Source: Acetobacterium sp. KB-1 (GTDB lineage Bacteria > Bacillota > Clostridia > Eubacteriales > Eubacteriaceae). Taken from it: DNA of 64,000 bases. The stretch is from assembly GCF_003260995.1 (NCBI RefSeq), contig NZ_CP030040.1:1843620-1907619 (forward strand), read 5' to 3'. The notes under the pieces are model-generated. The model saw nothing but the letters and a program-made list of their open reading frames with translations, was not told the origin of the DNA and did not search any database. Both the position numbers and the translations under genes were made by a program. Below are positions 8,332 through 16,854 of the stretch, piece by piece (the first letter of the stretch is position 1; each line of letters starts with the position of its first letter).

Positions 8332-9381
8332 TTAATCTTTTGGATAATCGCCCCGGTGGGTTAAAATTTCGTAGCCAATTCCTTTCATCCGGTTACTTAA
8401 ACAGACCCGGCATTCGGCGGCCTCATCCCCCGTGCAGATTTTATTATCATACAGGCTGTAATCCTTTCGGACTGACACGGGAGACAGGTTGGGCATGACC
8501 ACATTGGCCCCAGCCAGAATGCCCGCTTCCCGACCATTGGGATCAATCGTTCCCAGTGCGGTCGTGGCTGGAATCAGCGCTTTAGGCAGCATCAGCCGCA
8601 GGATTGAGATAAGCAATAAGGTTTCTTCCAGCGTACCGGCTTTAGCGTCCTTATACGGGGTGTGCTGATGGGGAATAAACGGTCCGATCCCAATCATCTG
8701 GGGATTTAATTCTTTTGTGAAAAGTAGATCCGCAACCAGATTTTCAACCGTCTGATGGGGCGATCCCACCATAAAGCCCGTGCCTACCTGAAAGCCGATT
8801 TCTTTGAGATGGGTAAGACATTCTTTTCTGTTTTCCAGCCGCAGTTCCCGGGGATGAAGCTTTCTATAGTGCTCCGCACTAGCCGTCTCGTGCCGCAGTA
8901 AATAACGGTTGGCTCCGGCGGTAAAGAATGCTTCATAAACAGCTCGCGGCCGCTCACCGAGTGACAGGGTAATGGCACAATCGTCGTAGTCACTTCTGAT
9001 TTTACCAATCAGTTTAATCATCATTTCATCGGAAAAATCCGGATCTTCCCCACCCTGTAGTACAAAGGTACGAAAGCCTAAGTCATATCCGATTGCACAG
9101 CAGTCAAGAATTTCCTGTTCGCTTAACCGATACCGATGAGCCTGTTCGTTACCGCAACGGATGCCGCAGTAGTAGCAATCATTTTTGCAATAATTACTGA
9201 ATTCAATCAGCCCCCGGACATAGACCCCATTGCCAAAGATTTCTCCGGCCACTCTTTTGGCCCGGTTTGAAAGATCCGCTCGTAACTCGGGGGTGTTATT
9301 TTCAAGCAGCCATTTAAACTCATCTTTTTCTAAAAACTGCTCTTTTTCCAGTTTAGCCGGTAATTTATTCATGATTTTCAT
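8332..9381 (-). CDS. hydE: [FeFe]-hydrogenase maturase HydE
   Basis: 349 residues. HydE is a radical SAM enzyme that acts on the iron-cysteine-CO-CN synthon during assembly of the H-cluster dithiolate bridge. The N-terminal motif CKNDCYYC (CX3CX2C) binds the SAM cluster. The C-terminus keeps the optional second-cluster cysteines CX7CX2C (CTGDEAAECRVC). The frame is open to a GTG at 9393, but AAAGGGTG before the ATG at 9381 makes that the likelier start. It overlaps the preceding regulator gene by 17 bases, so translation is probably coupled. Wood-Ljungdahl acetogens depend on such hydrogenases. Confidence 0.95.
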   Translation of the reverse strand: MKIMNKLPAKLEKEQFLEKDEFKWLLENNTPELRADLSNRAKRVAGEIFGNGVYVRGLIEFSNYCKNDCYYCGIRCGNEQAHRYRLSEQEILDCCAIGYDLGFRTFVLQGGEDPDFSDEMMIKLIGKIRSDYDDCAITLSLGERPRAVYEAFFTAGANRYLLRHETASAEHYRKLHPRELRLENRKECLTHLKEIGFQVGTGFMVGSPHQTVENLVADLLFTKELNPQMIGIGPFIPHQHTPYKDAKAGTLEETLLLISILRLMLPKALIPATTALGTIDPNGREAGILAGANVVMPNLSPVSVRKDYSLYDNKICTGDEAAECRVCLSNRMKGIGYEILTHRGDYPKD

Positions 9382-9643
9382 TAGCTTTTTCACCCTTTGG
9401 CAATTTTGAATAAACGGTTTTAATGCTCACCCCCTCAATCATACCCAGCTTCCCGGACAGGGAACTGATGATATTCGTCGGTGCATCAACAACCACGCTG
9501 ATCACCGAAATGCCGCGCTGTTGATAAGGAATTCCCATTCGTCCGACAATATGCTCACGATAATCGTGAAGCACCTGATTGAGCTTTTCCACTGCTTCTT
9601 TTTTTTCAACTACAATTGCAATCAGTCCGATTCTTTTTTCCAT
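9365..9643 (-). CDS. TM1266-type putative iron-only hydrogenase system regulator
   Basis: 92 residues, beginning MEKRIGLIAIVVEK, with an ACT/ferredoxin-like fold pattern (GRMGIPY, ISVISVVVDAP, LGMIEGVSIKTVYSK). It matches the small TM1266 family found next to hydE/hydF/hydG and annotated as a putative iron-only hydrogenase regulator; a regulatory role is not proven. Shine-Dalgarno GAAGGAG supports the ATG at 9643 rather than the GTG at 9658. First gene of the hyd unit. No clear promoter is seen upstream, where the repeat region begins. Confidence 0.85.
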   Translation of the reverse strand: MEKRIGLIAIVVEKKEAVEKLNQVLHDYREHIVGRMGIPYQQRGISVISVVVDAPTNIISSLSGKLGMIEGVSIKTVYSKLPKGEKANENHE

Positions 9644-9720
9644 CTTAAACTCCTTCACTCACCTTCTTTTTAACCAGCTACCCTTAAACTACCAAAAAAT
9701 CACCTCAATTTCGCTCCCTC

Positions 9721-9779
9721 TTCGGTCGCGGGCAGTCGCCAACTGCAAGCGAGCTTGCGATTGGCTCGTTGCCTTAACG
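9721..9779 (+). repeat. Long direct repeat, left copy (59 bp)
   Basis: Identical to 9875-9933. It contains an inverted repeat: GCCAA pairs with TTGGC and, inside it, GCAAG with CTTGC, so each copy can fold into a two-step hairpin like a REP element. Confidence 0.9.
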
Positions 9780-9880
9780 AAACCTCAATTCCGCTTTGCT
9801 TCATTTCGGTAACGAAACCTCAATTCCGCTTTGCTTCATTTCGGTAACGAAACCTCAATTCCGCTTTGCTTCATTTCGGT
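9776..9880 (+). repeat. Three perfect tandem copies of a 35-bp unit
   Basis: Copies at 9776-9810, 9811-9845 and 9846-9880 are identical. A degenerate fourth copy (CCTCAATTTCGCTCCCTC) lies just left. The array is framed by the two 59-bp direct repeats. Confidence 0.95.
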
Positions 9881-9933
9881 CGCGGGCAGTCGCCAACTGC
9901 AAGCGAGCTTGCGATTGGCTCGTTGCCTTAACG
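9875..9933 (+). repeat. Long direct repeat, right copy (59 bp)
   Basis: Identical to 9721-9779, with the same internal hairpin. Together with the tandem array it fills most of an intergenic region without convincing genes (9660-10327). Confidence 0.9.
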
Positions 9934-10249
9934 CGAAAATCCCTGTACCGGGATGGCACAGGGAAAAATACGCAAATAACCAAACCATTTAGAAAAAATG
10001 ATATGGATGAATGACACATGATTCTCTCGCCTTTCCATTAGGGACGAACCCGGATGGCATCAGTACGATAGCTTTGTTTTTATTAATGCTTGTCAATGCT
10101 TGTCCAGTTTGCTGTCAGAATCTGAGGATTCGTCATCTTTTAGCTCACTGTTGTTGAAAAGGATATCATATAATTCAACATGCTTCAATAATTATCAGAG
10201 GGAAATTCTTGTCTTTTTTCCGGCTCCGATACAGTCTTACCCAAAAATT

Positions 10250-10320
10250 AAGGACCACACGCGATGTGATCAGAGTTTTCGGTGTATCTCCGAAACCCAG
10301 ATCACATCGGTATGATCCTT
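10250..10320. repeat. Large inverted repeat after the serine operon
   Basis: A 71-bp near-perfect palindrome: AAGGA/TCCTT ends, CGATGTGATC/GATCACATCG arms and an inner TTTCGG/CCGAAA pair. T-rich tails lie on both sides, so it may be a bidirectional terminator for the leftward serC-serA-DUF1015 operon. Its size also suits a small mobile repeat. The 300 bases between it and the 59-bp repeats hold nothing I can identify. Confidence 0.7.
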
Positions 10321-10327
10321 TTTATTA

Positions 10328-11569
10328 TTACAGATTATGAATGAACAATCCGCTTCTTAATTTTGGTTCAAACCAGGTAGATTTTGGCGGCATCACCATA
10401 TCTGCGTCAGCAATGTTCATCAGCTCTTCGATGGCGGTCGGGTACATCGAAAAAGCGAGTACCATATCTTCACTAACACGGCGTTCCAGTTCGTTTAAAC
10501 CCCGGATGCCACCGACAAAGTCGATTCGTTTATCGGTACGAATATCCCCGATTCCCAAAATTGGTATCAGGATATTGTTTTGCAGAATCGCCACATCCAG
10601 TGAATTAACCGGATCGGCGGGATCGTAAACCCCTTCTTTGACGGTTAGCAGATACCATTTTTTATCCACAAATAAACCAAAGCTGCCTTTTTGAGGCGGT
10701 GTTACCGGTTCGGCATCCTTAGGCGTTACATCAAATTTTTCCGACAGTACGTTTAAAAACTCCTCAACGCTGAGTCCGTTGAGATCCTTAACCACGCGAT
10801 TGTAATCCATGATATAGAGCTGCTCATCGGGAAATAATACCGACAGGAAATAGTTAAACTCCTCTTCGCCGGTATACTCCGGATTTGCTTCCCGGCGCAT
10901 CAGACCAACCTTAACCGCCGACGCCGAGCGGTGGTGTCCATCAGCGATATAGAGACTGTCAACATGACCGAATTTTTCAATTAAACCATTAATCACGGCC
11001 TCGTCGTCAACAATCCAGGCCCGATGGGTAATCCCATCTTCTGCAACAAAATCATAAACCGGTTCATTCGCTTTCCGCCAGCTGTCTACCATCTCATTGA
11101 TGGCGTCCTGGGCCCGGTAGGTCAGAAAAATTGGCCCGGTATTGGCATTACAGGCATCAACATGCTTAATCCGATCTTCTTCTTTATCAGCCCGGGTCAG
11201 CTCATGTTTTTTAATCGTGTTATCAAGATACTCATCAATCGCCGTACAAACAACCAACCCGACCTGGCTTCGCCCGTCCATGATCAGTTCGTAAATATAT
11301 AAGCAGTCTTTGGTATCCTGGGTTAGGGCATTCCGATGAAACAGTTTTTCCAGATTTTTTCTGGCGGTTTCATAAACAAAAGGATCATTGATTTTAATTC
11401 TTTCGTCTAAGGTCGTTTCCGGCCGGTCAACCCGTAAAAAAGAATCCAGTTTCCCCCGGGCAGCTATTGCCGCTTCTTCCCGGTTATAGACATCATAGGG
11501 CAGGGCAGCCACATCCTGAGCTTTTTCAGGAAAGGGGCGAACCGCTTTAAAGGGTTTTATTGTTGCCAT
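10328..11569 (-). CDS. DUF1015 family protein of the serine operon
   Basis: 413 residues, the normal length for DUF1015. Recognised by the N-terminal start MATIKPFKAVRPFPEKAQDV, the DVYNREEA region and the central YIADGHHRSASA motif with two adjacent histidines, which looks like an active or metal site. Biochemical function is unknown. In Clostridia the gene commonly follows serC and serA, as here, suggesting a link to serine or phosphoserine metabolism. A hairpin (11592-11627) lies between it and serA and may lower its expression. Shine-Dalgarno TAGGAG. Confidence 0.85.
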   Translation of the reverse strand: MATIKPFKAVRPFPEKAQDVAALPYDVYNREEAAIAARGKLDSFLRVDRPETTLDERIKINDPFVYETARKNLEKLFHRNALTQDTKDCLYIYELIMDGRSQVGLVVCTAIDEYLDNTIKKHELTRADKEEDRIKHVDACNANTGPIFLTYRAQDAINEMVDSWRKANEPVYDFVAEDGITHRAWIVDDEAVINGLIEKFGHVDSLYIADGHHRSASAVKVGLMRREANPEYTGEEEFNYFLSVLFPDEQLYIMDYNRVVKDLNGLSVEEFLNVLSEKFDVTPKDAEPVTPPQKGSFGLFVDKKWYLLTVKEGVYDPADPVNSLDVAILQNNILIPILGIGDIRTDKRIDFVGGIRGLNELERRVSEDMVLAFSMYPTAIEELMNIADADMVMPPKSTWFEPKLRSGLFIHNL

Positions 11570-11591
11570 TTTTTTCTCCTATTTTTAAATA

Positions 11592-11627
11592 AAGAAGTGG
11601 CTTCTGCTAAACGAAGACCACTTCTTT
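11592..11627 (-). terminator. Intercistronic hairpin between serA and the DUF1015 gene
   Basis: Nine-bp stem AAGAAGTGG/CCACTTCTT followed by A/T-rich sequence on the minus strand. The T run is interrupted, so it may attenuate transcription or stabilise the serCA mRNA rather than stop transcription fully. Confidence 0.55.
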
Positions 11628-11631
11628 TTTT

Positions 11632-12801
11632 TTATTTTAGAATCCGTACTCGGGTAACGCCTTCAATCGCTTTTAAAGCGGTCTTCACGTCCTCACCAAC
11701 ATTGCTGTCAACATCAATCATGGTATATGCCCATGAACCTCTGTGTTTGTTGGTCATAACTGAAATATTAATGTCATAATCCGCAAGCACCTTGGTAATC
11801 TGGCCCAACATATTTTTTACGTTGGCATGGTTCACAGTCAATCGATTTACTGCTTCACATACACCCATATTACAATCCGGATAGTTGACAGAATTGATGA
11901 TATTGCCGTTTTCCAGATACTCTTTTAACGAATAAATTGCCATTTCCGCACAGTTTTCTTCACTTTCCGGAGTTGATGCACCTAAGTGCGGAATGTTGAT
12001 AACATTTTTCATTTTCAACAAGCGTTCATTGGGGAAGTCCGTCACATAGGTTTCAATGGTACCATCTTCAATGGCATTTTCCAGAGCATCGTAATTAACC
12101 AGTCCACCCCGGGCAAAGTTTAGTAATCGCAGTCCTTTTTTGGTCTCTTTTAACAAGTCGGCATTAACATAATCTTTTGTTTCATCCATAAAAGGAATAT
12201 GAAGTGAAATGTAATCACAATTTTTAAAGATTTCTTCTTTGCTGACAGCACGTCTGACTTTTCGACTTAATCCCCAGGCATTATCAATCGAAATAAAGGG
12301 GTCAAAGCCGTAAACCTTCATCCCGAAATCAATCGCCATATTGGCAACCAGCACTCCAATGGCACCTAAACCGATCACACCCATTTTTTTGCCATATAGT
12401 TCTGGACCGCCAAAAGCACCCTTGCCTTTTTCAACCAGAGCGGGGACTTCCTCGCCCTTATCCGTCAAAGTGCCTGACCATGCTATCCCATCAACGACCT
12501 TACGTGAAGCGATCAGCATCCCGGCAATCACCAATTCTTTTACCGCATTGGCATTGGCACCAGGTGAGTTACAAACCACGATGCCCTGTTCTGAACACTT
12601 ATCGAGAGGAATGTTATTAACTCCGGCTCCAGCCCGGCCCACAAACTTTACTGACTCCGGGATATCCATGTCATGCATTTTATAGCTTCGCAGTAAAACC
12701 GCATCCGGATTCTCCGGCTGATCTAAAACTGTATAATTCTCACTTAATAATTTTAGCCCTTTTTTAGAAATATTATTCAGTGTCTGTACTTTATAATTCA
12801 C
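11632..12801 (-). CDS. serA: D-3-phosphoglycerate dehydrogenase
   Basis: 389 residues. Oxidises 3-phosphoglycerate to 3-phosphohydroxypyruvate with NAD, the first step of serine synthesis. The Rossmann motif GLGAIG, the catalytic Arg region NFARGGLVN and the catalytic His in NIPHLGAST are present. A short C-terminal ACT domain (from about residue 320) may bind serine as feedback inhibitor. The frame is open to 12849, which would overlap serC, but AAAGGA before the GTG at 12801 marks the likely start, NYKVQTLNN being the family N-terminus. Middle gene of the operon. Confidence 0.93.
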   Translation of the reverse strand: MNYKVQTLNNISKKGLKLLSENYTVLDQPENPDAVLLRSYKMHDMDIPESVKFVGRAGAGVNNIPLDKCSEQGIVVCNSPGANANAVKELVIAGMLIASRKVVDGIAWSGTLTDKGEEVPALVEKGKGAFGGPELYGKKMGVIGLGAIGVLVANMAIDFGMKVYGFDPFISIDNAWGLSRKVRRAVSKEEIFKNCDYISLHIPFMDETKDYVNADLLKETKKGLRLLNFARGGLVNYDALENAIEDGTIETYVTDFPNERLLKMKNVINIPHLGASTPESEENCAEMAIYSLKEYLENGNIINSVNYPDCNMGVCEAVNRLTVNHANVKNMLGQITKVLADYDINISVMTNKHRGSWAYTMIDVDSNVGEDVKTALKAIEGVTRVRILK

Positions 12802-12829
12802 AATCAAATTTCCTTTCTTAGCAAAACGC

Positions 12830-13918
12830 CTAGGCGTTTTCTTTTTCAAACTTCTGCATGAAATCTATCAGGGTATCAATCCCCGCCATTGGCATGGCAT
12901 TGTAAATGCTTGCTCGCATCCCGCCAACACTACGATGACCCTTCAGGTTTTCCATTCCGGCTTTCTTGCTTTCTTTAACAAACAGGGCATCTAACTCGTC
13001 AGAACCGGTAATAAAAGGCACATTCATTAGTGAACGGTCTTCAGCCACAACAGTCCCTTTATAAAGCTTGCTGTTATCAATAAAATCGTAAAGCTTTTGA
13101 GCTTTTTCTTTATTCGCGGCTTCCATGCCAGCAACACCACCGTTTGCTTTTACCCATTCATAAACAAGTTTGCAAATATAAATGCTGTAGCATGGTGGAG
13201 TATTGTAACAAGAATCATTGTCAACATGGGTCTTATAATCGAGCATTGTGGGCGTAAAATCTTTGGCATGACCCAATAAGTCATTGCGGATAATCACCGC
13301 TGTGACACCAGCCGGTCCCATGTTCTTCTGAGCACCAGCATAAATTAAGCCAAATTTTTTAACGTCATAAACTTCAGATAAGATATTTGAAGACATATCT
13401 GCTACTAAAGGTACATTTCCCGTATCAGGAATATTTTCTGGTTTAAATCGCGTTCCGTAAATGGTGTTATTCGCGCAAATATGGAAGAAATCAGCATCCG
13501 GTGTAAAATCCTTGGGATCCACCTTAGGGATGTAGGAAAAGGTTTTATCCTGGGATGATGCAATAACCTTTGCTTCTCCATAACGGGCTGATTCTTGACA
13601 AGCCTTTTTTGCCCAACTGCCAGTCAGCATAAAGTCGGCTTTATTGGTTTTTGAAAACAGATTGAGTGGGATCATGGCGAACTGAGTTGATGCGCCACCT
13701 TGTAAAAACAGAATCTCATAATTGTCAGGTACATTCATCAGTTCTCGATAAAGACTTTTTGCGGCTTGAAGAATATCATCAAAATAAGATGATCGATGAC
13801 TCATCTCCATCACGGACATACCGGCATCTCCATAGGATACCATTTCAGACCCAGCTTTTTCCAGGACTTCGAGTGGTAAACAAGATGGTCCAGCTGAAAA
13901 ATTATAAACTCTTTTCAC
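12830..13918 (-). CDS. serC: Phosphoserine aminotransferase
   Basis: 362 residues. A PLP enzyme converting phosphohydroxypyruvate and glutamate to O-phosphoserine, second step of serine synthesis (also used in pyridoxal phosphate synthesis in some bacteria). N-terminal YNFSAGPSCLP and the Schiff-base lysine in YAGAQKNMGPAG are diagnostic. The start is a GTG at 13918 behind a strong AAGGAGG. First gene of serC-serA-DUF1015. No serB is seen in the window. Confidence 0.95.
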   Translation of the reverse strand: MKRVYNFSAGPSCLPLEVLEKAGSEMVSYGDAGMSVMEMSHRSSYFDDILQAAKSLYRELMNVPDNYEILFLQGGASTQFAMIPLNLFSKTNKADFMLTGSWAKKACQESARYGEAKVIASSQDKTFSYIPKVDPKDFTPDADFFHICANNTIYGTRFKPENIPDTGNVPLVADMSSNILSEVYDVKKFGLIYAGAQKNMGPAGVTAVIIRNDLLGHAKDFTPTMLDYKTHVDNDSCYNTPPCYSIYICKLVYEWVKANGGVAGMEAANKEKAQKLYDFIDNSKLYKGTVVAEDRSLMNVPFITGSDELDALFVKESKKAGMENLKGHRSVGGMRASIYNAMPMAGIDTLIDFMQKFEKENA

Positions 13919-13985
13919 GTTTAATTTCCTCCTTAAATAGTGTTTTGGTGTGAATTGTAATTCTCTGAAAAAATTACTTCTTGCT

Positions 13986-14014
13986 ATTATATGTTAAATT
14001 ATTGTCAAATGCAA
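13986..14014 (-). promoter_or_regulatory. Promoter of the serC operon
   Basis: -35 TTGCAT (14009-14014) and -10 TATAAT (13986-13991) at 17-base spacing on the minus strand, leaving a leader of about 60 bases. No T-box or riboswitch motif was recognised in the leader. Confidence 0.65.
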
Positions 14015-14060
14015 GATTTTGTATTAATTTTTATGTTAATTTTCTTATTTACTCAGATTT

Positions 14061-15275
14061 TTATTCAATTGTTACTGTTGTTCTTGCTGGTGTGATGGAT
14101 TTGACCAAAGCCTGCGATAAATTGGTCTGAATTGGCAATTCATATTCTCCCGGGGCTAAATTCGTACAATCCACAAAGGCTTCAATCTGCGCTGTATTTA
14201 AACTGTTTAGGACACTACTGGCACCCTCTAATTTTACGATAACCCGGGAATCCTTAATTTTTGACATCACCTGACCAGCGGCGAGATTTTTTGCACTTAC
14301 CTTATCAAGGGTAAAACTCTTTTCCACCGGGCTTTCAATGGCAACGGTCACCTTAACTTTTCCACTATCATCGAGGAAATAGAATCCCGTCGGGGCAGTA
14401 AGACTAATATCTTTGGTAAATGTTTTTGATTGTCCCGACACGTTAATGGGATCGATGGCAATCGTCTCAATGGTATTTAGCAGGTCCTCTTTGGCTCCGA
14501 TTATGACCTTTGAAGGTTCAACCATAATCTCTGTGACAATGGTCCCATTGGCCGGTTCTCCGACGGTGGAAGGCGTCATTCCTACGGACTTTGTTTTTCC
14601 TAAAAAAATCTCAGTTGGAACAACATTTGGCAATATTTCCAGATCATTAATCGGACTCCCGTCCACATCATAAGCCGTAACATCCAGGTACCTTGTCGTA
14701 TCGGTTGCCAGTCCGTTAACATTGGCGGTTGCAGTTATTTTATCAATTCGCGTAATCGACGCTTCCGGACCTTCCACTTCCACTTTTTCCTGTGATTTAG
14801 CCGAGATCACCGACAGATCATTGGCTGGTATTCCTTCCAACACAATCCCCACATCCACGGCTTCCTTTATGATATTATCCACTTCAATCGAAAGAGTCGT
14901 CGGGTTCATGCTACTGATAATCACCGAATTGGCCAGGCCTTTCACCTCAACATCCAGATCATAGATCCCTTTTTCGTCAATATCACTGAGATCTACTTCA
15001 GCGGTAATTTCTTTCATAATAATATTTCTTAAATTCCGGTCCGTTCCCTTTACCTGCAAATTGAGATAATAATTTTTATTATCGACCAGCACCAAATTTT
15101 TTTCTGCGAGGGATTCCACATTGGTTAAGGTTATCGGGATACTGTTATAATCCTGGGTGATCAGCATATCAGCATTACCATTGACCATAAACCAAAGGGT
15201 GATGGCAATGCCCACTGCTGCAATCAGCCGAAATAATCGTTCATGCAAGGCTATCTTCTTTTTATTTGCTGCCAT
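14061..15275 (-). CDS. cdaR: YbbR-domain protein, CdaA regulator
   Basis: 404 residues. One N-terminal membrane helix (about 10-32, LFRLIAAVGIAITLWFMV) followed by repeated YbbR beta domains on the outer face (about four between 50 and 404). CdaR proteins bind and modulate the membrane diadenylate cyclase CdaA. The ATG at 15275 is chosen because GGGGGAG lies directly before it; the open frame upstream lies inside cdaA. Overlap with cdaA is 14 bases, so the two are translationally coupled. glmM, often the third gene of this unit, is not downstream. Confidence 0.9.
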   Translation of the reverse strand: MAANKKKIALHERLFRLIAAVGIAITLWFMVNGNADMLITQDYNSIPITLTNVESLAEKNLVLVDNKNYYLNLQVKGTDRNLRNIIMKEITAEVDLSDIDEKGIYDLDVEVKGLANSVIISSMNPTTLSIEVDNIIKEAVDVGIVLEGIPANDLSVISAKSQEKVEVEGPEASITRIDKITATANVNGLATDTTRYLDVTAYDVDGSPINDLEILPNVVPTEIFLGKTKSVGMTPSTVGEPANGTIVTEIMVEPSKVIIGAKEDLLNTIETIAIDPINVSGQSKTFTKDISLTAPTGFYFLDDSGKVKVTVAIESPVEKSFTLDKVSAKNLAAGQVMSKIKDSRVIVKLEGASSVLNSLNTAQIEAFVDCTNLAPGEYELPIQTNLSQALVKSITPARTTVTIE

Positions 15276-16110
15276 CGATTCTCCCCCAGAGCTTATGAAT
15301 CCACCCGCTGTCTGTGTTGCCGTCCTCATTGATGATATAGTTTTCCAGAATAATTTGCTTGAGCACCTCGATGATCACATCCTGAAACAAGGTGCCCTTT
15401 GATGCATAAGAAATTTGACCCGTTTCTTCGGAGACAATAATGACCAGCGCGTCAGATTTTTCTGTCATTCCCAAACCAGCCCGGTGCCGAGTTCCAAATT
15501 CACTGCCCAAATCGCGATTGTCCGAAAGCGGCAGCAAACACCCTGCCGCCCGGATCTGCCGGGACCATAGTTTAATAATCACTGCGCCGTCATGAAGAGG
15601 ACGGTTCGGCGTAAAAATATTCTCCAGTAGTTCACTGCTGATATCCGAATCCAGCTCGGTTCCGGTTTTAACGATATTATTAAGCCCGGTATCTTTTTCC
15701 AGAACAATCAGTGCACCAGTCTGCTCGCACGCCAGTTTGTCCACCGCTTTAATGATTTTTTCGACGTCTTCTTCGAGAAAGTCCATCGATGGTTTCTTCA
15801 TCATCTCTTTAAAAATACGATTATTTCCCAGTTGTTCCAAGGCTGAGCGAAACTCCGGCTGAAATACCACCACAATGAAAATAAACGCCCAGGTAAAGGC
15901 GCTGGTAATAATTAAATTAAGGGTGGTGAAACCCAGCCATTCACTGACAGGCGACAAAAAAAGCAACACAATCAAGCCTTTAAAAACCTGTTCGGCCTGG
16001 GTTCCCCGTATCCACATTAATAACTTATAGACAATAAAAGAAATAATGACAACCTCGATGATACTGGCTCCCGTTATTCTTGATTGTAAATATAATAAAA
16101 ACTCTTCCAT
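15262..16110 (-). CDS. cdaA: Membrane diadenylate cyclase
   Basis: 282 residues. Makes cyclic di-AMP from two ATP; the messenger controls potassium and osmolyte transport. Three N-terminal membrane helices (to about residue 90) precede the DAC domain, which shows both signature motifs: DGAVII and GTRHRAG. The frame is open to 16128, but the first six codons are the ribosome site (GAGGGA), so the ATG at 16110 (MEEFLLYL) is the start. Operon with cdaR. Confidence 0.93.
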   Translation of the reverse strand: MEEFLLYLQSRITGASIIEVVIISFIVYKLLMWIRGTQAEQVFKGLIVLLFLSPVSEWLGFTTLNLIITSAFTWAFIFIVVVFQPEFRSALEQLGNNRIFKEMMKKPSMDFLEEDVEKIIKAVDKLACEQTGALIVLEKDTGLNNIVKTGTELDSDISSELLENIFTPNRPLHDGAVIIKLWSRQIRAAGCLLPLSDNRDLGSEFGTRHRAGLGMTEKSDALVIIVSEETGQISYASKGTLFQDVIIEVLKQIILENYIINEDGNTDSGWIHKLWGRIDGSK

Positions 16111-16305
16111 TTTAATTCCCTCATTCATTCGTTACTATTAATTATACACTACCTAAGCCATTTCGTGAAACGGAAATTGAAATTTTTCATATTTTTACAG
16201 TCCCCATTAAGAATTTTTTTAAGGGAGACTTGTGAAATTCATGCTAAAATTGGCTTTAATTAAAACTCTTCCCAATCTTTTATAAAGAAAAAGGAGCTCT
16301 TTTAC

Positions 16306-16737
16306 ATGAAAAATCATCTGTTTTATTTACTCCCCAAAAGCGAAACTGTTTTTTTAACCAATACCGATTCATTCAACCAGGCCTACAATATGTTTGTGAT
16401 TACAAATTATACGGCCCTGCCAGTGATTAACAAAAAAGGACAATACGTGGGAACCATCTGTGAAGGTGACCTGCTACGGGTTTTATCCCTGAGTCTGACC
16501 CACCCGGAAATCAATTTAGATGCTTTTGAAATCAAAGACATTGACTTCAAAATAAATCTGGAAGTGGCCAGGGTTAATGAAAGTTACGAACATCTGGTAG
16601 AACTGGCTGTGAAGCAGAACTTTATTCCCCTCGTTGATGATCAGGGAATTTTTATCGGTATTCTTAGACGCCAGGAACTGATCAAAGAACTGATCAATTT
16701 TTTATCTGATAAGGTCGCTGAACAAGACGTCGGTTAA
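16306..16737 (+). CDS. Stand-alone CBS-domain-pair protein
   Basis: 143 residues with two CBS motifs (ALPVINKKGQYVGTICEGDLL at about 40-62 and IPLVDDQGIFIGILRRQEL at about 110-130) and no other domain. CBS pairs bind adenosine nucleotides, in some cases c-di-AMP. The gene is divergent from cdaA, so a link to c-di-AMP signalling is an attractive but unproven inference. Shine-Dalgarno AAGGAG, eight bases before the ATG. Confidence 0.85.
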   Translation: MKNHLFYLLPKSETVFLTNTDSFNQAYNMFVITNYTALPVINKKGQYVGTICEGDLLRVLSLSLTHPEINLDAFEIKDIDFKINLEVARVNESYEHLVELAVKQNFIPLVDDQGIFIGILRRQELIKELINFLSDKVAEQDVG

Positions 16738-16759
16738 TTTCCTCTAATGACAACGATTA

Positions 16760-16847
16760 AAGCCAATTGATTCGTCCAACGCTGCCATTGCCAGAACTGT
16801 TTTTTCTGTTTTGCAATGAAAGAATCGGATGTATCAATTGGCTTTTT
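16760..16847 (+). terminator. Putative terminator after the CBS gene
   Basis: AAGCCAATTGAT (16760-16771) pairs perfectly with ATCAATTGGCTT (16833-16844), followed by TTTTT. The loop is long (61 bases) and partly structured. Confidence 0.5.
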
Positions 16848-16854
16848 GTCGTCT

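Noticed and set aside
9776-9933. Possible CRISPR array
   Set aside because: The 35-bp units abut directly without spacers, and no cas gene is nearby.
9579-10014. Two overlapping plus-strand frames (77 and 72 codons)
   Set aside because: They read through the 35-bp and 59-bp repeats, giving repeated peptides without ribosome sites.
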